From: Argyresthia goedartella
Taxonomy: Eukaryota; Arthropoda; Insecta; Lepidoptera; Argyresthiidae
Assembly: GCA_949825045.1 (NCBI GenBank)
Contig: OX463813.1
Span: 6,696,001 to 6,760,000, forward strand
Direction of reading: 5' to 3'
DNA length: 64,000 nucleotides
Part shown: positions 44,801 to 55,000 of the stretch, piece by piece
How positions within the stretch are numbered: position 1 is the stretch's first letter
Layout: each line of letters begins with the position of its first letter
The notes under the pieces: generated by a model
What the model was told of the DNA's origin: nothing
Database searches by the model: none
Seen by the model: only the letters and a program-made list of their open reading frames with translations
Translations under genes and position numbers: made by a program

Positions 44801-44911
44801 ACATGCCAGCGGCTCCTTTCCCCCCTTGTACCCCTCACCGTACCGCAAACGGTTCACGATTTATTTACCTTGTTACAACCGTACCCCGTTACAACCGTAC
44901 CCAGTCTACCC
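41890..44911 (-). mobile_element. pogo-type transposon, complete
   Basis: A 3022-bp element with ends GGGTAGACTGGGTACGG (left, 41890) and its reverse complement (right, 44911). It is flanked by TA at 41888-41889 and 44912-44913. GTTACAACCGTACCC-type subterminal repeats occur near both ends (about 44510, 44540, 44870 and 44890 on the right; related copies about 42075-42135 on the left) and are likely transposase-binding sites. It contains one intact transposase gene. Confidence 0.92.
42459..44474 (-). CDS. pogo-type transposase with C-terminal PHD-like finger, intact
   Basis: 671 residues from ATG 44474 (MPRKRVKKTARGQID). Domains in order: Psq-type helix-turn-helix (about 15-55, LRTTAEKYGVNYVSLLRYKR), CENP-B-type DNA-binding region (about 75-150), and a DDE_1 catalytic domain with NVDETGI (Asp189), LLVLDNHSSH (Asp298) and HKLQPLDRSVFG (Asp334), a DD35D spacing. 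A Ser/Pro- and Lys/Arg-rich linker (about 400-620) leads to a C4HC3 finger (CLVCVAPY, CSDCRRWAHEEC, CHNC; about 628-668). Pogo enzymes insert at TA, and several animal genes derive from them. The terminal finger may read chromatin or help target insertion; that is inferred. There are no stops or frameshifts, and all catalytic residues are present, so it may still be active. Confidence 0.93.
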   Translation of the reverse strand: MPRKRVKKTARGQIDISRYKDAYDDLKAGGSLRTTAEKYGVNYVSLLRYKRKRDLANGEEEQENVKMGYVAHNRVFNEHQERELSKYLIRCADIYFGLCTKEVRKLAYELSTKYNLVRPQTWTENKTAGEEWFRSFMGRNPELSVRAAQATSLSRATSFNKTNVEAFYDNLQIVMDRDHFEPQNIYNVDETGITTVQKPDRVVARRGARQVGALTSAERGTLVTQAFAVNAIGNSIPPVFVFPRVNFYDHFIRDGPVGSAGAANPSGWMQDETFLVFLKHFKKYSNVSTANKVLLVLDNHSSHIHINSLDFCKENGIVVLSFPPHCSHKLQPLDRSVFGPLKKVVNTTCDAWMRNHPGKTMSIYDIPGIVAAAMPLALTQTNIQAGFRKTGIYPFNRNLFTDADYAPAFVTDRPNPDTREEEVNHDQNNLALEDETPPLSPSLLNDPLVNLTSACEQLEAINTRAAPNTPQEALYVRQNSPVLETLRLEDIAEITPPRHHSDVGIRQTTNTQTVRQIPSVDAQLASSIPSTSIPAVFSPEEIRPFPKAPPRKTTNRGRKTRKSTIYTDTPEKEEIRKEYDEKMKRAKVKQVKKRMDVIKTKDAKKTKTKKASTTAPESSEDEEYFCLVCVAPYSESRPREKWIQCSDCRRWAHEECTEGGLTYICHNCESD

Positions 44912-44986
44912 TACTATCTTAGCCAATAGTTATGTTAATACCCACTCTAAATACAACTCAGCATGGTGCTAATTTTTTAGGTGAGC

Positions 44987-45290
44987 ATACGCCCAGCAGA
45001 AAGTTGTTTCCTAGACGATTTCTGGTGTATGGAATAATTAGTCCAACATGCCTAGTAAATGTCCGTGAAATTTCAGAATTAGTTAAAAAGATATTAACGA
45101 AAATCAGTTTTTTTCGGGGCGTACGTACGCCCAGCAAAAAAAAACAACGGCTGATCGTAGGCTGGTGAAACTTGATATACCTACTCAGGTACTTCATAAT
45201 AAGTCAAATTGTTCCAAGAACAGCAAAATTGGTCGCTCTTGTGGTTATGGAAAAGTCCAAGTTTTTGCTGGACGTACGTTTTCGGGTTTT
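44987..45290. repeat. Copies of a short TIR element ('GTACGCCCAGCAAAAA' family)
   Basis: One end (catacgcccagcagaaagttg) lies at 44987. A small element at about 45119-45283 has facing ends cgtacgcccagcaaaaa and tttttgctggacgtacg. The body of 45150-45280 is the reverse complement of 55360-55475, in the ARL13B intron. Confidence 0.75.
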
Positions 45291-45296
45291 GTTACT

Positions 45297-45506
45297 ACCT
45301 ACTTGCAGTCACCTCTAAACGTTTGGTATTTGGATGACGGTACCATCGGAGGCAGCCCGGAAGTTGTGATCGAGGATCTGAGAGCACTTTTCGAGGGGTT
45401 AGCGAGGTTGGGGCTGGAAGTGAATCCACAGAAATGCGGCCTGTTCCGGCCAGGTCTCCCCGGAAGTGCTATTAGAAGTCTATTCCGTGGCGCATTTCAG
45501 AGTTAA
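45297..45506 (+). pseudogene. Reverse-transcriptase fragment (LDD motif)
   Basis: The open stretch SPLNVWYLDDGTIGGSPEVV, followed by ALFEGLARLGLEVNPQKCGL, is the catalytic block of a reverse transcriptase with WYLDDG. This form is unlike the LINE (YADD) and gypsy (YLDD) copies in the window and resembles RTs of some DIRS-like and other rarer retroelements. It abuts the short TIR element directly on its left and ends at TAA 45506. No other RT block is present. Confidence 0.7.
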
Positions 45507-45991
45507 AGTTGCTGGACAAATCCGACTACTTTATTGGGTGCACCAATCTTCCCCGAGGGTATCCCGGGTGTCTTATTGGCCAAAACAAGAGGTCTCTTGG
45601 CATTAAGGAGCACTTAAAACAACTCCCAGCCCAGCCCACGTCGCACTTAACAATCCTGAGCAGTTGTATGTCAATTCCCAGGCTTACATACACGTTGCTT
45701 GGGTGTGTGTGTGTGTGTTTTTACATGGTTAAGTTTTTGACAAAGCAGTTGAAGGATGCTGAACATTTATTTATTTTCATTGTAATTTATATTGTAATAA
45801 TAATAGAGTTAAATAAACAGGAAGTATATGTTACAGCACTAAAATGAGTAACTTACCTACTGATGCTTTGCATACCGATTACGAATAACGAGATCTACTT
45901 GAAATTTATTAAATAATTAGTCCCAACTATTCAATAACATACCTGAAAATGTCAAGGCAGCCATCAATTTCTATGCGATACCGTTCTACAA
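45507..45991. other. Non-coding stretch, nothing recognised
   Basis: A short TG run (about 45705-45720) and AT-rich DNA lead into the satellite. Confidence 0.3.
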
Positions 45992-46985
45992 CTCCTGAAA
46001 TGTAAACCTAGGATTTTTGTTGTATTTTACAGATGTTGACAAATTCTAATCTAGGTTTTACAAAAAACTTCAGACCTCTGCGATGATTTTTCAGCGAGAT
46101 ATCGGCGATAACGTGTTTTTCATCGTAGCAATGGCGCGGCCATGGCGTTTTACTCTTCAGCAGTCAGCTCCTGAAATATAAACCTAGGATTTTTTGTTGT
46201 ATTTTTCAAATTTTGACAAATTCAAATCTAAGTTTTACAAAAACTTTAGACCTCTGCGATGCTTCTTCAGCGAGATATCGGCGATAACGTGTTTTTCACC
46301 GTTTCAATTGCGCGGCCATGAGGTTTTAGTCGTACGGCTCCTGAAATAAAAACCTAGGAGTTTTTGTTTTATTTTAACAAATTTTGACAAATTCAAATCT
46401 AGGTTATAAAAAAATTCAGGCCTCTGCGTTGATTTTTCACCGAGATATCGGCGATAACGTGTTTTAACTGTTCCAATGGCACAATTTACAGCTCCTGCAA
46501 TATAAACCTAGGTTTTTTTGTTGTATTTTTACAATTTTTGACAAATTCTAATCTAAGTTTTACAAAAAACTTCAGACGTCTGCGATGCTTCTTCAGTGAT
46601 GTATCGGCGATAACGTGTTTTTCACCTTTTCAATGGCGCGGCCATGCGGTTTAAGTCGTACGGCTGCTGAAATAAAAACCTAGTAGTTTTTATTTTATTT
46701 TAACAAATTTTGACAAATTCAAATCTAGATTTTACAAAAAACTTCAGACATCTGCGATGCTTAGTCAGCGAGATATCGGCTATCATGTATATTTCACGGT
46801 TTCGATGGCGCGGCCAAGGGTTTTTTGTCTCACAGATCCTAAAATACCTAGGATTTTTTCTATGTTTTTACATTTATTTTACAAATTCAATCAGTTATTT
46901 GCCTAACTTTCAGGCCTCTGCAACGCTTGGTTTTAAAGATCTTCGTGGTCGCGGGGTTTTCCGCGTTTTAATGGCGCGGCCAAGT
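45992..46985. repeat. Six-copy satellite of about 154-176-bp units
   Basis: Units start at about 45992, 46168, 46338, 46492, 46664 and 46837. Each carries ctcctgaaat...aacctagg, gacaaattc, ctctgcgatg and gagatatcggcgataacgtg, then gcgcggcca. Divergence between units is moderate and the last is the most decayed. No ORF is conserved across units. Confidence 0.9.
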
Positions 46986-47435
46986 TCAAATGCTTACAAC
47001 GTTTTACCTAAATTTGACAAATTTATTGTTTTGGGAATCAACTTTAATATTTTTTATAAAATCTTGGTAATTCTTTTAAAAAAATAACGCCGTGGCCGTG
47101 CCATTGAAACCCCTCAGGACGACTTCGTCATTTTCTTGAACTTAACACTTTCCTAACTGGTCTCATTTTTAGATCGGCTCTTTCTTGGTTGGTCTCTTTC
47201 TTAAACTTGACACTTTCCCAACTCGTTCATTTTCTTAAATTTGACACTTTCTTAACTGGTCTCATTTTTAGCTCGGCTCTTTCTTGGTTGGTCTCTTTCA
47301 TATACTCGACACTTTCCCGACTCGCATTCCCATCAACCAATGAGGTTTTAATATGATTAGTAAAGTGTATTTTTTAATTAAAAGAACCTCCTTGGTGTGT
47401 TGTTGACAAGGTTAATGATTGATCTGATAATCTGA

Positions 47436-47497
47436 TCACCTCTTTCAACAGTCTGATGCTCTGGAGTACCAGAGCATCAGACTGTTGAAAGAGGTGA
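47436..47497. repeat. Perfect 29-bp hairpin
   Basis: 47436-47464 and 47469-47497 are perfect reverse complements with a 4-nt loop (agta). It lies near the left arm of the MULE. Confidence 0.93.
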
Positions 47498-48358
47498 CTT
47501 ATAGTAATAAGGAAGAATAAAGGCTGTTTTGGCCAGGCGGCGCGTAAATGGCCCCCTTATTATCTAAAATTCAGCAAAAGCTGCTCGATTATCGATGGCT
47601 TTCTTTTAATTTCACCTTTACATACACTTTACAGTTGTGCGGCCAACGGCTAATACTGCCTCTAGCGAGCTATCGCACAATTAAAAAGCATGCTACGTAT
47701 TACGTAAGCCATAAAGGTGAAATTAAAAAAAAACAATCGATAAGCGAGCGACAGCTTTTGCTGAATTTTAAATAGGTAATAAGCTTTATTTTATTCGGAA
47801 GTAGATTTCTTGGAGATGAATCTTATGGTACCAGCGAGCTGGTCTGACGATGGAGCTTGGAGGTAGTAGCTAGAAACCTGAAATGTTTACTAGTAAACCC
47901 ATCCCTTTGAAAGGAGCCCTTATCATAATCAGCATGCCTTATTTACCACTTCTGAGCATAGACCTCTCCCAAAGCGCGCCACTCACTCCGGTGCAAGATT
48001 GTTAATTTTGCTTTCCACTACCTAAGAGAATCGTATTTTATTTTACAAGAAAGTGGTTACGGAACATTTTTATATGTTACCGGCAAATAGAAAGTAACTA
48101 TGTATTACTATTATTATTATTGTACTTCATGATGATTATAAGTAACTATGTATTCAAACGAATATATGTTTACAAAAAAATAAAAAACATGTTTTTGTTA
48201 ACCTAAACATAATATACCCAATACCCAATACTGTACTTCTACATTAATAATAATTATTATTATATATTATTAAGTTCTCCTCTTAAGTTTTCAAATTAAT
48301 TAATTATTTAAACACGGTAACACATTCAACTCGCACACTCTCGCACCCTAAACACATA

Positions 48359-48429
48359 CCGTGACTTTCTCGACACTCTAAAGCCGAAAGAAACCCCCTT
48401 TCGGCTTTAGAGTGTCTAGAAAGTCACGG
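48359..48429. repeat. 32-bp hairpin with one mismatch
   Basis: 48359-48390 pairs with 48398-48429 with a single mismatch and a 7-nt loop. It lies just beyond the transposase 3' end. Confidence 0.92.
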
Positions 48430-48450
48430 CTCTCCCACTTTAATCATCAC

Positions 48451-49802
48451 TTAACCTAAAGTAAGCTTGAAAAAAACATTTTTTCTTAAAAAAGCCAATG
48501 GTGTCATCGTTCTTTTATTTAATTGGGACAAGTATTTTTTATATTTCGTATCAAAAATTATGTCCTTCGATTTTCGGTTTTTTGGAAAATGGTGAAAGAC
48601 GCTCCGCATAATTTTGTTGTCGAATTGTTTCACTTCTTTCTTAAGGATACTGTCAATATAAAAAAAAATGGTTTTCCAGCGAATTTGGTATTAGGCCTTC
48701 TATGGTAGCCCGCAGCTGAATTTGTAGTTCTTGTAGTATTGAAGGATCCTTTGACATCCATTGTTTTTCAAAATACTTTTTGAATGCATTCCATGGTACC
48801 GTACTCAGGGCAAAAGCAACAATTTCGTTGTAAGCTTGTTTTATGAAAGAAGCGGGCAGTAAGGCAAGTAACGAGCATAGTCGAGCAATTTTCACGCCTT
48901 GTTTAGTTTTGTTGAGTTTAGTCCCTTTAGCTCGTTTCCATATAGCTTTATTATAATGTTGGAAGCAGCCTGTTACTTTGGCCTCTGGATAAACAGCTGC
49001 AACCGAGTTTATTTGAGCTTGTTCATAGTCACACTTGAGAAATCTGACGCAAAGATTTAGTTGAGTCTTGAGCAATGTAAATAGACGCTTGTAAGTCTTT
49101 TCAGTTTTATTCGGCAAGAATGCGAAAATAGTAGGAATCACATTCACAGACTTGTCAGAAGAGAATAAATCTAGGTGTAATATATACAGTTGGTAGAAAG
49201 GCTTAGGGCTTGCACGAAACGTTCCATCACCGTAATACGAATTATATTTGCCAGATTCTATTAGTTGTTTTGTTAACAATGAACAAAATATCAAAATTTT
49301 ATCTGAGTCCCCGTCGTCTATGACAAAGTATTCTTGTGTCATTTCTTTTGGCAACATAACTTCTGATAGTTTTAAAAATTAACTTATTTGTGTTAAAGAA
49401 AATCTTACGGGCTCGATACAGTGTGCTTTTCAGCGATACAAATGTCGGCATTAAATGGATAAACACTTGACTAATTCTTTTCAGCTTTTCAACTTCTTGC
49501 CCATATATTTCTTGCATCGAACCTAAGTTGAAACAAACCTCATTCTTTAAATTATTGATAAAGTTTTTCACATCAACAGTAATCTTCCGGTCCGGATCAC
49601 AGGTGTGTAACGACTCCTTTAAAATATTGGTTTTCGTTGGGTTCAGAGTAACAGAGGCGGTACAATCTTGGCGTTCTGTGCATCTCCATCTGGACGATCC
49701 CTTCAAATTTTCTTTTACTAGAGTATACGTGTAATTATTGTTAAGTAGCAAATTTTTATCCCTTTGCGTTTTAATAAAGATAAAGTCAGACATATTTACC
49801 AA
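48451..49802 (-). pseudogene. FLYWCH/MULE transposase, frame-broken
   Basis: Minus strand. 49802-49299 codes a FLYWCH-type zinc finger (LLNNNYTYTL, WRCTERQDC, LHTCDPDR). After a frame change near 49300-49357, 49357-48653 codes the MULE catalytic domain: YNSYYGDGTFRASPKPFYQL (first Asp), LKCDYEQAQINSV (second Asp) and GCFQHYNKAIWKRAK. A second break at an A-run near 48660 shifts the C-terminus (VKQFDNKIMRSVFHH) into another frame ending at about 48451. Such enzymes move elements with long inverted ends. Two frameshifts make this copy inactive. Confidence 0.85.
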
Positions 49803-50187
49803 AACAATCAGAATTTATTTTAGTCACAAATAATACAGAAATCACTATTACAATGACAATGTCAACGTCAAAGAAAATGTGACAGTCAGCATAATTAATC
49901 TTGAGATTATTATTCAAGTAGGTTTTAATAGAATCTCACAAGTGGCCAGTAATATGTAGTAACTAGACGGCTATTGCGGATGAGCGAATTCATTAGGGTT
50001 TCGTGTTCGTAGGAGGACCAATAAAGGATAGGAAAAACAGCGACTGAGAAAGAGCCGAGTTAGGAATGGGACGAGTTGGGAAAGTGTCAACTTTGCAAAG
50101 GAGACCCACTCGAAAAGAGCCGAGTTAGGAATGGGACGAGTTGGGAAAGTGTCAAGTTCAAGAAAATGACGAAGTCGTCCTGAGGGG

Positions 50188-50663
50188 TCGAAACGCACAC
50201 CTGTCGGTCGCGTCGTAACTATAGACGCGCTGTCTCGCCGGCTACGAACTTGTAACTTATGGCCCGCGATTTTGAACCTTATTGCTTGGTAATAAAGTTC
50301 AAAACCTATGAAAAATAATCAATCAACTGTTGAGTTAAGGTTAACTCAGTTATGGGGCCAAACTCAAAACTCAAAAAGTTTTGACCGCCATACATCAAAT
50401 ATAAAATGACTCACTCACACGCCAAACATGTTTGCTATGCTATGCAAATGTAAAAACAACTTAATTCATAAGAGATAAGGTCTCTTAGTATGAAAATTGT
50501 GTCTGCTATAGCCGACGACGTGGTGCCAGTGGCACGACTTTCAGTTGTCGGTCAGTGCTGACTGGGGCGGTCAAAGGATTAAAGCAGCACTTTATTTGAT
50601 TCGGCGATTTGAGTGTCTGTTACGTTTTAATCGTGATACTATTAGCCTACAAATGTTAAGAAT

Positions 50664-50667
<4 letters not shown>
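50188..50667. other. Non-coding stretch, nothing recognised
   Basis: No gene seen; ends at an AT microsatellite. Confidence 0.3.

Positions 50668-50732
<65 letters not shown>
50668..50732. repeat. AT dinucleotide microsatellite
   Basis: About 65 bases of uninterrupted (AT)n. Confidence 0.97.
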
Positions 50733-50733
<1 letters not shown>

Positions 50734-52020
50734 GTATTTATGTATGTAAAGGCCCGTGCCCCTCCGTGGGGACATTATTGGGATACATGTATTATTATTT
50801 ATTATGTGTATACTTGGTACTTTGGCAATGCCAAATCAATACGCGCAAGATTTTCAACAAGTTTTTATTGAAACTTCGCTGTGTAGCGAGGTACACAAAA
50901 TACAAAACCAAACTACCAAAAACGTATTCTACTGCTTTCTATTCACATTTCATTTACATTTAAGGTTTTGCCAAAACCTTTTCTCTGCTAAATAAAGCTA
51001 TTGTGTAGTTAGAGTAAGGAAATACATAACTAAGTAGTTCAAATTACCTATATGTTTCTGCTAGACTATCTCTAATTTTCGTTTTGTAGGTACCCTGTGA
51101 ATATATCAATTACAAAACAATAAAACAATCTTGTAGTGTAGAATTGTAGAGTATACAATACATATAGTACATTTTTCTACGTGTCTAAAGCACCTTAATT
51201 AGAATAAGTTCAAAATTATATCCTTAAACAAATCAACGTAATTTTCTCATAAATATTCAAATGCACCAACAGTTAAGTTCAATTTTAACTTATAAAAATT
51301 CGATTATATTTTAGTTTAATGTACGTTTTTTACTTTCGTCTTCTGAGGCTGGGACTCTGAAACAAATATGAGTTCTATTACTCATCAGAAAAAAAATATA
51401 ATGCGTACTACAGGCATAACGTATAAGCAGTGTCGTGCGTAGTTGTTGTGCGGGACGCGGGGCGCCATACTGACAGCACCCGCGTGCGGGGTCAGTCCCA
51501 TAGTAAAACCCGCGTGCGTGAAGCCTGAAAACGCCCTAATCGAGTAGGTACAGGTCGGTTAACTATAAGTGGCACGTTCACTTTCTCAGTTATGTATGAG
51601 CAATGATTATTGTTAACTCGGTCCATTAAACAGAAGGATTGACTCATTTCTCTGACATATGGCACACTATCCTCTAATTTGTATTTTATCTCTATCCATC
51701 CCTTTTATTAGCTCACACTCGTGTCATGTCCAGTCCGCAGACCACCTGCGAGATGGACGGAAGACCTCATCGCGGAAGGCTTGGAAGAGTGTGGGCTGAT
51801 TGATGATGATGATGCTCAGGTGGAAGCGGGCAGGTCACTTGGCAAGGCGATAATCCGGCAGATGGACCAGATCGGTAATCGACTGGTGGCCAAGAGGAGG
51901 CCGAAGATCAGTCGGCAGACCACCTGCCAGATGGTTTGATGATATAGCGAGTTGAAGGGCGTGTACATGAGGAGGGCTATACTCGACAGTGGTGATGGGC
52001 TATGATTTGACTCACGGCGA
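50733..52020. other. Downstream flank of ARL13B, no gene placed
   Basis: 51720-51940 could encode RPPARWTEDLIAEG-like protein reminiscent of LINE C-terminal ends, on the plus strand, but too little remains to call. A minus-strand AATAAA at 51704-51709, 312 nt past the ARL13B stop, could be its poly(A) signal. Confidence 0.35.
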
Positions 52021-55000
52021 TCACATGCCGACGTCGCGTTGACTCAGATAGGTAGCCTCGCGCTCGAAGTCGCCAGTGCCTAGTCGCCGCCGCGGCAGCT
52101 TGCCGGGCGCGCGGCGGAAGCCCGGCAGCTCGGGCGAGGTCTTGTTGTGGTACAGTTTGACTGCCAACCAAATGAAGCAACAGCATAGCGTTAGGGGGAC
52201 TGTCCCCGGGTAATTTGTACATTGGATAAAAAAAAACTGATTCACACATTTTTTTTCACGAATTTGTACCATATCTAACGTCTAATAGGTCAATCAAATA
52301 ATATTGGAAGTGCCTCCGCAGCAGACGCTGGCTTCCAATATGTGATTGGGAGCCGGCACATGATGCACTGTATCAAGTGTCCGTCGATGTCAAATATCGG
52401 GGCAAAACACTGCGGTAGCTTAGGTGAAGGGGGTGAGCGAAGCGAGGCCACCTTTATCCTTCGTGTTTCTTCGTTTAACCTAACCTAACCTAACGGTTGA
52501 ACATGTGAGAATTACAAAACACACTTAGTTTTAAGTCCCAAAGCTACCGCAGTGTTTACGGCTACCGAATCGGCGGGGGCCGGCGCCGGCTGCGGAGGCA
52601 CTACCTAAAGTATATGTTTTTTAATTTTATTTAAAGGCACATCAAAAATACAGATTTTCACAGCAAAACAGGATGAGCAAAAACACTTTTTAAATTTTTT
52701 AAGTATTTTTGTTGTCCTTACATGTTCAACCTAATACGAAGGATAATTTACCCTTTCACCTAAGCTAATTATAGTTTAAAAAAACTAAAAAACACGCTTT
52801 TAAAGCACTTCGAACTAAAAAGTTAAAAATAATTTTTAATATAACCTTAAAACAATAATGAATGACAAAAAGCGTTGGGCGCTCGATGTACGAAAGATAT
52901 GGAACAAAGAGCCCGACGCTTTTTTTTTCACAATAATAATATTATTTTTCATTCATTATTGTTTTAAGGTTATATTAAAAAACATTTTTAACTTTTTAGT
53001 TCGAAGTGCTTTAAAAACGTGTTTATTAGTTTTTTTTTAAACTATAATTATTTTTCATTTTTTAGTTCGAGTGCGCGAGCCGGAAAGTAAGTAGACTGTT
53101 TTGTCAATCCCCCAAATACGAGGTATAATTAATCCTGGCGATCCTAATCAGGATAATGAGATAAACTTATGAAATTATTACATTGTCGCTGATTCTTGAT
53201 AAGTGTACAAAGTTTGAATTGAATCTGTCCGTTTAAAGTGGGTCAAAATCGAGTCCAAAGGAGTCGGTTACATACAAACAAACAAACATACAGGTGAAGC
53301 TAATAAAAGCGTGATAAAAAGGAATGCTGTGATAAATTTCCTTCAAATATTAAAAGTAAGCACTCTTTCAGAGTCGTGCTTATAAGTCATACTGGAAGCG
53401 GGGCGTGCGGTTCAATCCCATAGTAAACCCCGCGTGTGCGTGATAAAACCCGCATGGCACTGAAAATGCCGTAAACGGTGACACCCTTTTCTTTATTAAT
53501 TGGGTCCGGAGAAGGCTGAGGCAGGCGGACTCACATCCGGCGCTGAACCTGCGGCGGTGGGCCTGCTCCAGCTGTCGGCGGAGTGCGTGCGACGCGGACA
53601 CGGGGCGGGGGACGGTGGGCGGCGGCGGCGGGGCGCGCGGCAGGGAGTCTGATGTGGCCGACTTGTTGTCCGCTGGCATACAACACACGCAATGTCTTGT
53701 CAGAGCTAGCCCCCTCACCCATTATGACACGTGTGTCTCGAGACTAGTCGCCACAAAGTATCTCACCCACATACATTCGAATGAAGGATACCGTTAGTAG
53801 TGTGCGAGCCTCCATTCGTATCTATCCGAGTTCGTGGCGGGCGACTTGTCTCGAGCGAGTTTTTGACTCGCTTAGGGTAAGGTGGGGCGAGAAAAAGAAG
53901 AGAGGGAGAGTGTATATAGACGCAAATATAGTAATATAGACGCATGCGCAAATGTTCAACAGGATATAAAGATGCTTTCGAAGACAGTCTCACCTCGGTC
54001 GACGAACATAATCTCCTGCTGCAGGTCAATATCGTTGAGGAACACGGTGCGCTTGGTACTGTCCCACATCGCGTCGCCGAGGCACACCTCTGCCACGTCG
54101 CCCGCTTTGAACGCGTCTCTCGGCGACGGCGACTTGGCAGGGAGAGTCTGGGAATATATGGGCACACATGTGTTTTATTGCACGGTAAATAATTAGCAAA
54201 CGTAATGTCAGTCACTTACAAATAGATATACTTAGGTACGTAAGTGAAGTGCCACAGGTGAAGGCACCTTATGGTCGGTATGGACTTATGGATACTCCGG
54301 TAATCTGTAACTGATAATGATAAGCTATCGATATAAAAAAGGATCAACCTCCGAAGATGAGTGGTTACGGAGATTAAACATTTGAAATTTTTGACTCCAA
54401 ACATGAAAGCAAATGAAACTGCTTGTAAGTATAACTTGAAACACAAAATTGTTGGTTCAAATATTGCATTATTATGACAACAATGTATCAAAACAAAAGT
54501 TACACATTTTAGTCTGAAGATAAGCGAAAAATATCAAAATAAGATTGTCGCGCCATTTCGCAAAACAGCGTGTATCTCCGAAACTGGAAACCGCCAGAAG
54601 GTACCTTTACCTGTGAAACGTCACGTACACCAGCTCCTAGCCCTAAAGCTGTTATAATTATAATATAAGGTCGGTGGAAAACATGAAAAACCCTTCACTA
54701 GAGCTGCGCTAGACAGTGCCGCTGCCATGGAAATGGAAAAAGAGGTGACGCTATTTATGTATGTGAGATAAGTTTGTGGTAGCATTTCTAGTCCAAGAAA
54801 TGGTTTAAGGATTCCCATAATACATTATCGCAAGTGTATTATCCCAGGGTTTGTGTTATGCGGCTAAAGATGAAAGTCATTGTCTTGTACCGTTCTGCTG
54901 CTTTTTTTTAGCCTGGTAAACCGTAGTTTCTTAGAATTTTACTTAATTATTCCCTTATTTATGGATGGCTTGCCTGAAAATTTTCAGGTGAGGTTATTGC

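Larger units (their letters stand above)
47110..50187 (-). mobile_element. MULE-type transposon with FLYWCH transposase
   Basis: Inverted ends: CCCCTCAGGACGACTTCGTC at 47110 and its reverse complement ending at 50187. The arms (about 47110-47325 and 50038-50187) carry internal repeats of gacactttcccaactcg. Neighbouring bases attgaaac and gtcgaaac may be a diverged 8-bp target duplication. It carries a broken transposase gene and two strong hairpins. Confidence 0.82.

Noticed and set aside
51330..51365. Exon-like minus-strand sequence after a ttgtttcag acceptor
   Set aside because: Only about 35 bases of frame, beyond the ARL13B stop, and no matching donor or family.
53380..53718. Open frame read straight through ARL13B exon 5 into the intron
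   Set aside because: The exon is kept (53535-53672), but sequence after the GTGAGT donor is intronic.
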